From Tigriopus japonicus (taxonomy: Eukaryota; Arthropoda; Copepoda; Harpacticoida; Harpacticidae): 64,000 nt of DNA. Position 1 is the stretch's first letter, and each line of letters opens with the position of its first letter. The notes under the pieces are model-generated. The model ran no database searches, was not told the DNA's origin, and saw nothing but the letters and a program-made list of their open reading frames with translations. Position numbers and translations under genes: made by a program. Below are positions 28,701 to 40,624 of the stretch, piece by piece. The DNA lies in NCBI GenBank assembly GCA_010645155.1, contig CM021320.1, positions 2,832,535 through 2,896,534 of the forward strand, read 5' to 3'.

Positions 28701-31700
28701 TCTTCCTCAACTGTCCGGGCATGAAAACCCATTCCCAAATGGAAACTGGGGACATTCCAGGACCTCTACCATCAAGGTTGAAAATCTGAGGATACTAGTA
28801 TATGATGGTAGTCAAAATATGACCAAGATCGGCTGCGGTATGTTCTTACCAAGTCCTAAGGAGGTTAGGGACAAACCGTGAAGTCACTGGAAACAAATCC
28901 ATCCCTAGTTGACCTTCAAAGCCACTCGCTTGGACGTAATGAGCCTTTTTGTGTACGTACACCCACCTCCTCGAGCTCCTTCAGCAGTTTCTTCTCGAAC
29001 AAAAAGCGGACCTGAATAGTAACGACCGACAACTCACAACTTTTCTGGTCAACATCCATACCACCATTGATGATGGCGAGAGTAATTGTTGCTCTTTTAC
29101 GACCACCCTTAGCTCCTCACATGGCAGAACTTCTCAAGTACCATCTGGGGATGGAGGAGGCATCCTTCTCCTGACTACTTTTCCAGCATTCATGGAAGTC
29201 TCCATCCTCATGAGTGAGAGGTCCACCACTTCGGTAAAGGTACAGACGAACATTAGGTGCCAATGAATGCCTTGGAACAACAATACAAGTGCTGGCCAAG
29301 AGGGACGTTAACTCATGACCACATTCAGCATCATCCCACTTGGTCCTAACAATGTACTCATAAACACGATTCAAACATGTATCATATTTCTAGTGTGTGG
29401 AACTTTTTTCCGATATCAGTTGTAGGTCTAATGTTTTCTCCACTTTCCGTCTTTCCCCCTACTTGATTTGGGAGGGGAAATCAAATTATGATTGGTATGG
29501 GGAGAAAATTGATAGTTCGTCAAGACCAAGCAGAGCGATGATGATGATGATTAGGTACAATTATTGTAGTTTGTCGGTGTGTAATTTTGATATCGAAGAC
29601 CAACAACTCGCCAAGCATAATCCAAGGTCCAACATAAAACAAACGTATACGTAAGCATTGTGCCCAACATTAACTCAGAATGCTTCTCTCTCGTTGTTGT
29701 TTAGGTGGGTGTTCTTAAGTGCGTGCTTGTTTTCATATTAAGGAAGTTCGGTTTTTTTCCCTCTGCAAAAGGGTCCATGAATCAAGTTCTTTGTGGTGTT
29801 GTCAACACTAATGACAAATTTTCTTCAAAACAGGTTTGTACCAAGGCACACACACACATACTCATACATTTCGCACTTCTTCTTGGGTCATTTACTCGGT
29901 CCATTACGGCAGAAGTACCTCAGTTCAACGGCGCATAAAGAGAAAAGACAATCCTTTTTCAAACACATAAGAAGACTTGTAAACGCCGTTTTTATTCTTA
30001 TTGCCACTGGAAGTTTTAATGACCACCAACAAGTGCATTTAGAATCAATCACTATCTGAAAGTGATAGGGATGCTTTGTTTCTCAAACCTGTTGACTCGA
30101 TCATCTTTCGAGGAACAAATGACAGTGCAATTTTGAGCGCCTACGATGACAAATGGACTGGACAATAATCAGCCAGGTGTGAACTCGCCCATTTATCTTG
30201 AATTGTGCCCATTGAGTTGTAAGGCCTGAAGAGACAGAGAGGGTTCAGCTTTACCACGTGGCAGTTAAAAATTTGTACAGTATTTAGTAACACAAATATG
30301 ACGTCCAAAGTCAAGGCTGAGGGAAAAAAGGAACGGATAACTTGGAGACTGTGCTTATCGTCACATCGAGTTACCCAGTCATTTGGCATAGGTTTCATGG
30401 TTCTGTGATCTTGATTCAAGGAGGCCTAATAGCTATTAGACAAACATGGGCAATCCATAAGCAAGATAATCCGCAGATAAGTTGTTTCCCGAAGACCCAA
30501 CTTCTTTGTGTACTTGACTTTAGAGGTCAAGATTGACGGGGGTCGTCTTTTGTCCTCGTCTGAATGGGCATAAAATATTTGGTTAAGTCTGATAAATACC
30601 TTGTGGAAAAATGTGCAAGGACCCTTTGAGAGTACTCTAGTTGGCTTGTTTGTATGGGGTTTGTTTCCTTGTCTTGGATTAGTCCACAATTTAGTGCAAC
30701 GACCGAACCATCTCGAACAATCCTTGGAAAGTCGGGTTCTTCAACCTCATTGTAAATTTCTAGAAAAGATCGTCATCTTTCCTCAGCATGTCGGAATTTT
30801 CATCGCAAGAGCTATAAATCTAATTAAATTTACATAATGGTTCCACCAAGCTCAATTAGTCATTACAAAACATGATCAAGAAAGACACTGCTAAAAAAGC
30901 CTGCTTCCCTCGAATCCGGTTCTTCAACTTCAAAGATTACGTTTATCGTTGTTCAAGTGAATTTTCAGTCCCGACCCCCATGGACTAAACGTGTGTTGTT
31001 CGTAGGTAGAAAATATGTTGTCTGATGAGTTTGGCAGGCATGTTTATAGTGGACTTCTCTGTCGGTCGGGTTAAATGCCTACAGGAAGATGTGTATTCGG
31101 TTAATCTTAATGCCAGGAAGCAATCTTTCACCAGGTGCAGATCAAGAAACCAGATTAATCCTCATCTATGAGCGAGTGTGGAGGTACTTGTGAGCACATT
31201 TGGGTGGGTCGGTGTCGTTCTTTGAGCATTCCCATCCATCCATCCATCTGGCTATCTCGCTATCTATAGTGTTTGTAGCTTTGTATGGAACTTGTTTCGG
31301 AACGAAAGCGAAATACACCTTGATATATATTGCGCTTGTTCCACCGCGGGGTTTAGGTTTCTCTAAGATCTAAGTTCTTTTAATTCTCATTTTAACTGGA
31401 GGACCGACCTTGTTCAGAGTTGGGCACAACTTGTCTTGAGAAAGATCAAAGATGACGCCAGACGCTGGAACCAGAAACCTCATCTTGGTTTGCTCTTGAA
31501 GACAAGAAAGGAAATATTGACAACCAGCCATGTCCCATTATCGGGGAGAAAAGGCCAGCTAGACGGATAAATGGGTTTTTGAGAGGGAATGTTGGTCATC
31601 AAAGGTGAAAAATTGAGGATTCTTGAGGCTTTGCTCATCTCTGCGGCTCATTTTCACTCTCATTTCCTCCTTTCATCATAGAGACAAAAGTGGAAAGTAA

Positions 31701-34000
31701 TTTTGTTCTGTCCCAGATCCATTCTCCCAAGAGGGTTATATATGGTCCAGAAGGGGAGCATGTGTATTTTCACTCAAACACCGTGAACAGTAAATTCCCG
31801 CTACCATTAAACCCCATCACTACGCCTTGGCTTAAGTAATAATACCATCCATTACTAAAAAACTCGCTTTACAATCTCCACATCATCAACAGGCCAAGCT
31901 TTGTTAAAAAAAATAGTTCCTTGTTCCTGCCTTATGGCAAACTCAAAATACCTTCCAGGCATTGCATGGATTCCATTTAAGAGGAACAAGTGAAAATACG
32001 TGGCAGAAATCGTTTCAAACCATGACTCCAAAGCTCAAAGCCTCCAGCTGTTCGACTGTAGAGCTATTTGCCAAGAAAGAGTAACTGTACAAAGGCCTTT
32101 CAAGACACAGTGAGAACCGTGTACAATGGTCCAGGGTAAAGACCCAGGGACAGAGGGCCCCTTATTGTTGCCCAAGGGATCTCTGGGCCAACGATCTCGT
32201 CTCCAAGTGTCTAATGTTCGTTGAGCAATGCGAAATGGAAGCTTAATAATCAATATTACGTCACCATAACGTCGCAATATCTCTAATATTCTGCAGGGAA
32301 AGCATGCAGGCATCCCGAATTGTGCCCTAATTTACAAGCCAGAATGTCACCGCTCCTTGGAAAGAGAGAAACAAGCCGAAGAAAGACAAAATTGGGTGGA
32401 TATGACCACAAAGTCACCTCAAAGAGGTTTTATGGTAGAGTGAATAGGGGTACTGAAATTTCAATTTCAAGATTGAGCCCATTACACTTTGTTCATCCAC
32501 ATCCTCGAGGCTTGTGTTGAGTTGCAATGAAATGAAAGGGCCCTCCGATTTGTCGGGGGTTCGAGAATCTGCCCCTTGGGTCTGTCCGTGTCCGAGTAAT
32601 TTTGCAAATCCGGTCTGTTTCATGCTCTATTACCCCTAAGGGAGCATTAACCCTGGTCCAACGAGAAGTTCGTATGTGAGCAAATCTCTTCTTCCTCTCG
32701 AGAACCCTTTTGGCCTGATGTCCGTCACATACAGAGACGTACCATAGGCTTGTTAAATGCTTCACCGACTCTCAACAATCACTGCATCATCGGGCAATTT
32801 CGACACTCACTCATTCGAGATCAACAACAACATCTAAAGGTTTTTCTTTTCCGTGGCTGGCAAAAGACCCAAACGAGGGGAGCAAAAAACGAGTGCGTTT
32901 GAGGCAAAGAGATGCTTGAGATGAACCCCCACCCTTGATGTCGCTCTTTTCAGACAGGACTGACAGAAGTCATCAAGTAACGCTAATTGATTCGGCAACA
33001 CTGGAAAGTGCAAATGCAGAATGTGTCCGATCGAACACACACCCATCCACAAAAGGGGTCCTAAAGCACTCGCACTTCATCAATGAACGAGCCAACCGAG
33101 ATGAATGAGAAAGACTGAGGGGAAACGAGATGAGAGAGGAAGGGATGTCAGGCGAATGTTGCAAGTCCATTGACAACTTGTCGATCGACGAGCAATTTTG
33201 AATTGACGGTCCTTGTATCTCTTACATCGAGAGGGTGACAGGATCATCCATTGTGAAGAAGCTCTACAATACTTGGCTAGTCAGGCTTTTGGGGGATTTT
33301 TTCGAAAGGAAATGGGGTGGTCTGGAATGAGGTCTTTGTTCGTTTGTTTTAGCATTGCTCCAAGTTTTATTTACAGCCTCCCCAAAGCGACCGAGTTCCC
33401 ACCGCCTTTCACAACCAGAAAAGGGTCCAAATAGATCAAAGGTGATCTTGGAAAAAGAGGAGGGTCGCTAATATGATTTTTATTATTTGATGTCCCTCTT
33501 TTCGAGCTTTAGTCAGAGAGAAAGCAACGTGTTTTCCCGTTTTTTCAAAGGATTGCAAGAGAAGCAACACTCGCCACCCAACCAATTTGATGGAGAGAAA
33601 AAAGTACACTCCCAGTCAGACTGAATCGTAGAGACGGGCAAATCCCAACTAGCTGCCATTTCAAAGCAAAGACCCCCTCTTAAGTCCACTCAAGCTTACT
33701 TGTTGTTTAAGGGCAAAATTGGGGGAAACCCAAAGAGAAAAAGGAACAGCCCAAATTGACCTCGCATCAGCAGAGGGAAAATGACAGTATCAAAACAATT
33801 CAACCTGGGTATGGTCCTTTTTCAAATTATAATCTCAACCTTGGAATGGTTGAAATTCATTCATTGAAAACCTTTACATATGGACTTTTTAAATACGCCT
33901 TTGGCCCTTGCCCACGAAGCGGTATTTCGCCTTTTTAAAATAGTATTTCAACAACACCATCATGTAGCACTGTCATAGCAGTGCCTGCTGCCAACGTAAA
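25777..34000. other. Gene desert, right part; no supported gene
   Basis: This continues the texture of the left part: balanced composition, scattered short simple repeats such as (GAT)n near 29,540, and no frame over about 105 codons that looks coding. I see no transposase, reverse transcriptase or terminal-repeat structure. It may be intergenic or intronic to an unseen gene. Confidence 0.55.
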
Positions 34001-34544
34001 AAAAGGGAGAGAGCATGGTTTTCGAATTTTAAATCCCATAATTACCGGTAGAGTTGTCAAAATACAAAACAGACGACCCTAGAAAGGACAACCAGTCGTC
34101 AGTTCCGCGGGTTCTGCGCTGTCGTTTGCTGCTGCCGATGGACAAAAGCGACTGAGCAGCCGCTGACCGCCAACCGTGTAGCCCAGCCGGGCAACGCCGG
34201 TGCTCTTACAATGTTTTAAAAAGGTGAATAGAGATGGCGCCACCCTTGCTAATGGCATATGTTCATAAGAAATTGGCAATATTCGCTAAAATTGCCAACA
34301 TATTTATATTGAAGATAAGTATAATCAACCTCTTTTTTTTAAAAAAACATTTTATTTGTTAAAGTTCTCGTGTAACATGATTCTGTATAATTTCAAAATG
34401 ATTTGACTACGTCACTGAGGGTATTTAACATTTCAGCCTCATTAGGCGTCAGAACAAATTCATGTGATACCCTGCTAACCGCATAATATTCACCTTGATC
34501 TCCCGTCAGTATCGCTCTAGCTTTTGGGGTTAAATCCAACCTCG
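34001..34544. other. Transition into AT-rich repeat DNA
   Basis: A short GC-rich patch (about 34,100-34,210) is followed by AT-rich sequence with an A/T homopolymer near 34,332-34,350. There is no supported gene. The minus-strand frame that ends at 34,393 is an open extension of the 15-bp repeat and 5S-like sequence to its right. Confidence 0.4.
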
Positions 34545-34615
34545 GCCAACGGTCATACAACGTTGAAAACTCCGGGTCCCGTCCGATCACTGAAGTCAAG
34601 CAACATTGGGTCTGG
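34545..34615 (+). pseudogene. Truncated 5S rRNA-derived segment
   Basis: The segment begins GCCAACGGTCATAC and continues through GTCCCGTCCGATCACTGAAG and TCAAGCAACATTGGG. That is the order and spacing of the first 70 or so nucleotides of animal 5S rRNA, including the internal A-box region (CCGATCACTGAAGTCAAGC). The match stops abruptly after TCTGG, before the intermediate and C-box part and the 3' strand of helix I. The gene is therefore not functional as a 5S rRNA. It joins directly to an array of 15-bp repeats. It could be a 5S pseudogene or the head of a 5S-derived retroposon. Identification is by eye from the known 5S sequence. Confidence 0.8.
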
Positions 34616-34733
34616 AACTCCACCACGGTAAACTTCGCTACGGTAAACTCCGCCACTGCAAACTCCACCACGGCAAACTCCGCCACGGTAAATGCCGCCA
34701 CGGTAAATTCCGCCACGGTAAACTTCGCCACTC
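34616..34733. repeat. 15-bp tandem repeat array, left arm
   Basis: About eight imperfect copies of a 15-bp unit with consensus CGGTAAACTCCGCCA start immediately after the 5S-like segment. Because 15 is divisible by three, the array stays open in several frames and gives five-residue protein repeats that I regard as artefacts. The reverse complement of the same unit recurs at 34,990-35,220, so the two arrays form an inverted pair. Confidence 0.85.
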
Positions 34734-34989
34734 ACCTGATAATGAATTTCACCAAAAGAAATTGCGCCATTGTATCAGCCGCGACAAAATAAACTCCACC
34801 CTTTTCAAATTTCCTTTTGTTAGAAAGATCACTTCTCATCCTTACACTGAGACCATTAAAACCAACTATATGTTTACCAAACCCATTCACGACCTACCCA
34901 GGGACTTTGGGTGAGTGTTGTGTCAAGTTCATTGATTCATCAGCGCTGTAATGGCGCATTAACCCAGAAGTTTCTCATGTTAGAGTTTT

Positions 34990-35220
34990 CTGAGGCGGGG
35001 TTTCTTGGGGTGGACTTTGCCTTGGCGGAAATCACTTTTGAGGGAGTTTACCAAGAGGGAATTTACCGTGGCGGAGTTTACCGTGGCGAAGTTCAATGTT
35101 GGCGGAGTTGATTGTTGGTGGAGTTAACCTTGGTGGAGATAAGTGCTGGGGGAGTTTTCCTTTGGCGGAGATCACTTGGTGCAAACCTACAGGGGGAGAT
35201 TAGTGTTGGGGGAGTTGTAT
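34990..35220. repeat. 15-bp tandem repeat array, right arm (inverted)
   Basis: Degenerate copies of GGCGGAGTTTACCGT, the reverse complement of the left-array unit, run for about 230 bp and become more diverged outward. Together with the left arm and a spacer of about 255 bp they make a foldback-like structure whose arms consist of short sub-repeats. I see no transposase in the spacer. Confidence 0.8.
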
Positions 35221-35229
35221 GGGAACCAT

Positions 35230-37230
35230 ATCTCTCAAATGGTATTTGAACTTTCATCTTTAAACTAAAGAAAAACATTTTAACATTGTTGATTCAATTA
35301 GATCTCAACAAACAATTATCAATGAGTAGATCAATAGTAACAAAATCACTAATAAATTGGCAGTGCTCAGATCGCTGATTAACAGATTATATGAAAATAC
35401 CCAAATAAGAAAATCGTTCTAACAAATACTTTTAAAGAAATCTAATAAAAACCTTTTAAAACTGAAGAATTTCAAATGTGTTTTGTTCTGAATTTAAAGG
35501 TATCACAACTTTAATATCTTGTTTAACTTTCAAATTTTCCCCTGACTTTGATTGGGGAAAGTTTTTACTCATTTAAGTGTTGATTAGGCAACTTAATTGG
35601 ACACCTAACTAGTTGTAATATCTATGACTAGGGCATGTTTACCAAAATTGTCTAAATCTGGAAAATTGAAGTCCTGTTGCTCACTTTTGACTACGATAAT
35701 GAGTCTCAGTCATGTTTTTTTGCTTTACTTTTGAGAAGACTATATTTTGAGCAAGGTACCTTTCTCTCTCATTAGCATAACCTTTACTTTTTTTGTGTGT
35801 TTGTTTTTGCTTGATTTAGAACACAGCTTCACAACTGCAATCTGATAGAGGCTGTCTCCATTGTAGGGATACTGCCACTCCATTTAACAAGCATTAATTT
35901 TTACCTCACCCTTGGGAATAACTCCAGGTTTGCCTATTTAAGCTGTTAATGGCCATGACTACTGCATGTAATGTAATCCCACAGGCCACTAGAACTCGGC
36001 AAGCCCGGGATTTGAACCAGGGATGGTACCGTTGATTTGCTTTCATGTTTCCATTTACAATTTTTATCTCAAACATATTTTTCATTTTTTTATTTTTTAA
36101 TTTCAAAAAAATATTGCATTATTTCACATCTGAATAGTTTCAGATGTAATTACTAACTGTTTTGATTCAAGAAGATCCTGTTTGTGGTTTGTACTTTACA
36201 AGTGAAACATCTGCTGTATGAATATTATTTTAATTTAAATAGGACCACTCATTCTCAATATAAGCAATCTGGTCAGAGACATCCTGAACTACTTGTGATA
36301 ACATTTTATGTATGCTACTTTTATGTGTCACTATTCGATTAGAGATAGATTTGTTATTGATTCGTTTGTTATTAAAAGCATGAATCCATCGTTCGAAAAA
36401 TGGGCTACTATATTTTTTTAAATTATAGTCTGTTCTATAAAATCTAAAACAAGTTGAAATTAAACACTTAAAACCACCATGTCGATCAAAATATTTTGTG
36501 AATGCTTCTAAAATACTTGGCCTTTAAAATGAGTAACTCCAAGTCCTTTGTGCAATTATCAGTAAATTCCAATATCATCAATTTTTAAACGTAGTGTTGT
36601 GCTCATGTATATCTCATATATTTTTTCTTTTCTTGGTTTTTGAAATTGGGCGGCTTAGGTCTATTTTTACGAGCTTCACTTTTTCTCTCCTTAGCTTGGT
36701 CTCTTAACGTTTGAAATTTATTTTATTTTTTTATCTATTTTTCATAGATTAGTTTTTGTTAAATAGTTTTGACTTGTTTGTTTTTTCAGAGCTTGACTCT
36801 TGTTTTTCTAAGATCACTAAAAACATCATAACGTAGTTTATCATTTGATTCATAAGCACTATTTTTTACAGTTTTTAAAGCATTTCCAAAAGCAGAAATA
36901 AAACTTTGGACATTACTCATCATAGTTGTGGCTTTTGTTTTAGTATTCTTATCTTTAAATCAAATTCTGTATTATGAAATATCAAAACAAAATGAGGAAA
37001 CAGAGTAGAGGAGTAGTCAAAAGTCTCATTGAGCGAGACATCTATAATGAAACCCTCATTGAACAAGACCCGTAGAAGTAAAAAGTCTAATTGGATTAGA
37101 CTTACCATAAAGCATTTTAAAAAGGTGAAATGTGTTTTTAAAAAGGTGATATCAAGAATTCTCAATAATCGAATTCAAACCTGGGTATGGTTAAAATCAA
37201 AACATGAAAATGAACCATACCCGGGTTGAA
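35230..37230 (-). other. AT-rich island with decayed open frames
   Basis: This stretch of about 2 kb is visibly more AT-rich than the DNA on either side. On the minus strand it holds a chain of frames interrupted by stops: an 81-codon frame (37,165-36,920), a frame starting MMSNVQSFISAFGN near 36,923, a Lys/Arg-rich frame near 36,700, and an open frame at 36,523-36,230. Such a chain, all on one strand, looks like one or more dead genes. I recognise no family. Viral, Polinton-like or transposon origin are all possible. Confidence 0.4.
36230..36523 (-). pseudogene. Decayed protein-coding remnant, unidentified
   Basis: This is an open frame of 97 codons ending in TAA, with no ATG near its upstream limit, where a stop codon interrupts it. 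The product is basic and rich in Asn, Lys, Ile and Phe. It includes YFDRHGGFKCLIS, a segment around FFERWIHAFNNKR, and a C-terminal part ending IAYIENEWSYLN. Residue choice looks coding and not random, but I do not recognise the family. Its AT-rich codons differ from the ABCD4 gene about 1 kb away. It reads best as a fragment of a foreign gene such as a transposon or virus-like element. Confidence 0.35.
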
Positions 37231-37420
37231 GTGTTTTGACATTGTCATTTTCCCTCTACTCGCATCGTTTCCTAATACAGTGAATTGTGCATGTTTGACA
37301 CCTTAATTTGAAGAAGACGACTTCTATGAACTCAACGATGTCCTCTTTTTCCTCTGGTCAGTTCGAAATGGACTGAACGAAGGCGAATCAGCGCCTTGAA
37401 TGGGACGCCGAGGAACAATC

Positions 37421-37426
37421 TTTAAT
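37421..37426 (-). promoter_or_regulatory. Candidate poly(A) signal of ABCD4
   Basis: ATTAAA on the minus strand lies only a few bases after the ABCD4 stop codon. It is a common variant hexamer, but its closeness to the stop makes it tentative. Confidence 0.35.
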
Positions 37427-37431
37427 CATGG

Positions 37432-39464
37432 TTATAGATCCCGAAGGGTCCAGAGTGCATTAGTATTCACATGGGTGCTCGCATTGTGATCGCTCTCTTC
37501 CTTGATCTCAAGGATCTTGGTGTGATACTTTTTCAAAGTTTCTCTATGCCCCACACTGACACAAGTGATGCCCATCTTGGAGCACTTTTCATAAAGTTTC
37601 TCTTCAACGGACAAGGACAAGGCTGAAGTGGATTCGTCCAGAAAGGCCAAGGCAGGCTTGTGATAGAAGAGACGGATGAAGGCCAAACGTTGGAGCTCAC
37701 CGGGGGACATCACATCAGACCAGTTCCATTGGGGATCATAGTCGAGATTGCCTCCACATCGTTCCAAAATATGGTCGAGACCTGTCAAAAAAGGGAACAA
37801 CCAAAAAAATCAGTCAATATCACTTTGGCTGGGGAACATAAAAAAGTAGACGATTGGTATGTACCGAATTCAGTGACAAGGTCCTTGATTCTTTGCTCGT
37901 CCTCAATGGTTAAAGAGCATTGAAGAGTGTCAATGGGATGAAGGACGAGCTCTTTCAAAGATCCACTCATCATGTATGGTCTTTGGGGCAAGTAAATGGC
38001 CTTAAGGTCAGGATTGACCTCAATGGCTCCATTTGAAATGGGCCATAATCCTTTAATTACTCTGAGAAGACTGGACTTCCCGCAAGAACTTGGGCCCATA
38101 ACCAGAAGGTTTTGGCCCAATTCGATGTCCAGGGAGAGATCTTTAATCAAAGGTCGATCCATACCCGGTGAACGTACGTCCACATTGGTCAATCGAAACG
38201 CCACTTTTGGATCCAAATATGGACTCATTCCTATTCCATCTCTGTTCTTGTTGGCGTGGTCCATTTCCAGGCTTTGAAAGGTCTCGATGAGCTCGGCAAT
38301 GCGATGAGCGGCTCCACCCATTTCGCTCACATATGGGCTAATGTTGACAAGCTTCGAGAATTGATAGATCAAGTTGATGCACACAAAAGCATTCTCTGAG
38401 ATCAAGGAACTCAATTCAGAGCCCGTTAGGTCGTCGTAAGCTCCACTGAATAATGGAACAGCGATGACGAGGAAAGAAGCGATGCTGCTGACGTATTGAA
38501 AAAGGTTTGTGGCTAAGTTGAGGAAGAACTGCAGGTTGAAAACCCTTCGCTGACTTCGGCACAATCGCCTTAATGACCCTTGGATCTTTTCTAGATTCAC
38601 TTCAGATCCATCTTGGAACGCGAGAGACTCGGAATGGATCCGTGTCGAAACATGCTGAAATCTATTGTAATGTGAAGAGAGAAAGTCATTCATTATGCCA
38701 TGACAAACTCGATTTTAGGTTCATAACAAGCTCAAAAACCAACCTAAATTCACCCTCTTGTTTGTCTTGTTCAGCCGAAGCATTCACCACAGGTGACATC
38801 AAAAGTTTGTTAATCACGGTTGAGATCACGAAAAAGAGGAACATTCCCAAGGGACCGATCCACCCAGCACGAGTGTACGCATCGTAAGTGTAGTAACCAA
38901 TGGTCAATGGCGAGACCAAAATATCCGCAATGATGAACCCGTACGTGGAACAAAACGAGGACACATCCGCTGTGATCCTCTGATCAGCATTGCCCAAAAA
39001 GCCCCTTCCTACGATCAAGGTCAAATAAAGCAATGTTTTAAGTTGAATGAAGAATAGCCATTACCTAAAATGTTGATATGGTAAAATGAGTGATGCTGGA
39101 AATACTTTTGGTTTAAAGTCGTTGTCATGGCCAATCTCCAAGAGACCACAATCATTTCCTGGAACCATATTCGAGTAGTCTTGATAAAGGCTATGAGCAC
39201 AATCATGCCTAAGCTCTTCAATGTGACTTGAACAAACGCATCAAAGTCTTTGTCTCCTAGAACTTGATAATAGTCTGAGGAAATCAGGCCCACGTAATAG
39301 CCTACATATTCCTCCAAACATCGAACCAGGAGAATAAACACGAACAGAAACACTGGTATCGATGTCCATGATGGGAACAAAAACTTGTGAAGTTTTGTCA
39401 CTCGAACCAAGAACTGCCAATTGAACCCGTAATATTTCACAACACTATCAGCCCGACTTTTCAT
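37432..39464 (-). CDS. ABCD4: ABCD4-type lysosomal ABC half-transporter
   Basis: The protein has 603 residues in four exons (39464-39065, 39008-38744, 38661-37865, 37781-37432), all with GT-AG introns of 56 to 83 bp and consistent phases. Human ABCD4 has 606. It aligns along the whole length: the N-terminal membrane domain (LFPSW near the start, NADQRI after the first intron, [38 protein letters not shown]) and then the nucleotide-binding domain. Walker A is GPSSCGKSS (about 411-419), the Q-loop LPQRP (Q448), the signature MSPGE (512-516; ABCD4 proteins have this variant of LSGGQ), Walker B LAFLDE (532-537) and the H-loop SVGH (H566). The catalytic set is intact, so it should be functional. 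In vertebrates ABCD4 works with LMBD1 to export cobalamin from lysosomes. That role here is inferred from family. The ATG sits in a good context (GCGAAATG). Confidence 0.95.
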
Positions 39465-39704
39465 TTCGCGTTCCTCCGTCTTGACCGAGTTGCTTGAGCG
39501 CGATTAAGATGTAATCTGCATCATGTAGATAATTTGTAGCTCTTAGGCGAAAGTGCTGACTAACGATCGTAAAGTACAATAGAATGCGACGACGCTCCTG
39601 AGAATATTATTTGTAGATCTAGCTAAACATATATTTGTGCATTGGACTTTTGAGTTATATACATAGGTGTGTGATGTAAATTTTGCAGGCATTTTGATTG
39701 AGGT

Positions 39705-39920
39705 ATGACCTCTGCTTCCTCTATGGCCATAAAAAATGTGAGCGAGGCAAGGCCAGCAGACATGAAAGGGCGATGGTTTTCATGGGATAAGACAGTCTCC
39801 CAAAAATCAAGAGTCTGGAAGGAACCAAATACAACACCTTTGATTCCTGAACCCATGAAAAGAGTCCTACAGAGCTACATCGTCCAAAACGAAAAAAAAT
39901 CTTGGGCTTACTATGAATGA
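39705..39920 (+). CDS. Small ORF head-to-head with ABCD4, unidentified
   Basis: This 71-codon frame begins with ATG about 20 bp after an acceptor-like TTTTGCAG and ends in TGA. The product is polar, with WFSWDKTVS and VWKEPNTTPLIPEPMKR, and has the residue mix of a real soluble protein, but I recognise no family. The opposite strand is also open for 77 codons (39,856-39,623), so the coding strand is uncertain. It starts 240 bp from the ABCD4 start in divergent orientation, which would suit a shared promoter if it is real. It may simply be chance. Confidence 0.2.
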   Translation: MTSASSMAIKNVSEARPADMKGRWFSWDKTVSQKSRVWKEPNTTPLIPEPMKRVLQSYIVQNEKKSWAYYE

Positions 39921-40378
39921 TTCGATAACATAATCATAAGAACAATGACCGCATACTGGGATTCACTTGGCAACAAACATATGTTTGATTAAACGGCAAT
40001 CTTGTGTAATAATAATGAGACATCAAGGCCTATCAAGGTCTGTTGGCCAAGTTTTTGTCAGGGGTAATTATTTTATGAGAGGTGTCTGGCCTGAACTCTG
40101 AACGCATGTGCCTTGACAGCATCCTGAATACGTATATTACCTTGGCATGACATAACCTATTGATTCGCCATCGATGGGGAAAAAAGTCTGCTACCAAACG
40201 TGGTTCTTAAAACCAGGACTAAAGCGACGCTTGGATAAATAACCCATATTCGGAACGTGGACGTGTCTTTTAAGTGGCTTGAGCGTGTTCGTGAATGAAG
40301 TGTGCAGATTTTGTTTTGCACTAAACGTTGCTAAGCTCTTGCTTGCCCTGTCGTTGACCTTGACTGTTAGCCTCTGAG

Positions 40379-40624
40379 ATGGCAATATGCGGAGGGAAAT
40401 GCCGAGTTATTGTAGAGTACATATCTATCGAGTCGTCTACATGCTGTACAGTACATGCGAGAAACGGGAAGGAGATCTTATTCATGGCTGATGATGGTAT
40501 GATTCGAATTCGATTTCATGTGACTCTTTGCCATGGAAGCGGACCCAAGAATGTCGATTATTTTGACCTGGAAATGCATCCTGAGAACCTGATTCGGACA
40601 TCCCGGGAAGATTCTTCGTTGTGA
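40379..40624 (+). CDS. Small ORF, unidentified
   Basis: An 81-codon frame with its own ATG and a TGA stop encodes MAICGGKCRVIVEY, then GKEILFMADDGMIRIRFHV, ending at a basic and acidic tail. There is no recognisable domain, signal peptide or membrane segment, and no splice-supported partner exon. It could be a fragment of a gene or a chance frame. I list it only because its composition is not repeat-driven. Confidence 0.15.
   Translation: MAICGGKCRVIVEYISIESSTCCTVHARNGKEILFMADDGMIRIRFHVTLCHGSGPKNVDYFDLEMHPENLIRTSREDSSL

Noticed and set aside
34393..34735. Minus-strand frame with five-residue repeats (FTVAE type)
   Set aside because: It is the translation of the 15-bp DNA repeats and the antisense of the 5S-like segment, open only because 15 is divisible by three.
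35995..36025. tRNA-like T-arm on the minus strand (CCCTGGTTCAAATCCCGGG)
   Set aside because: The stem has a mismatch, no matching acceptor strand or anticodon arm lies at the right distance, and no A box precedes it. At most it is an isolated B-box-like word.
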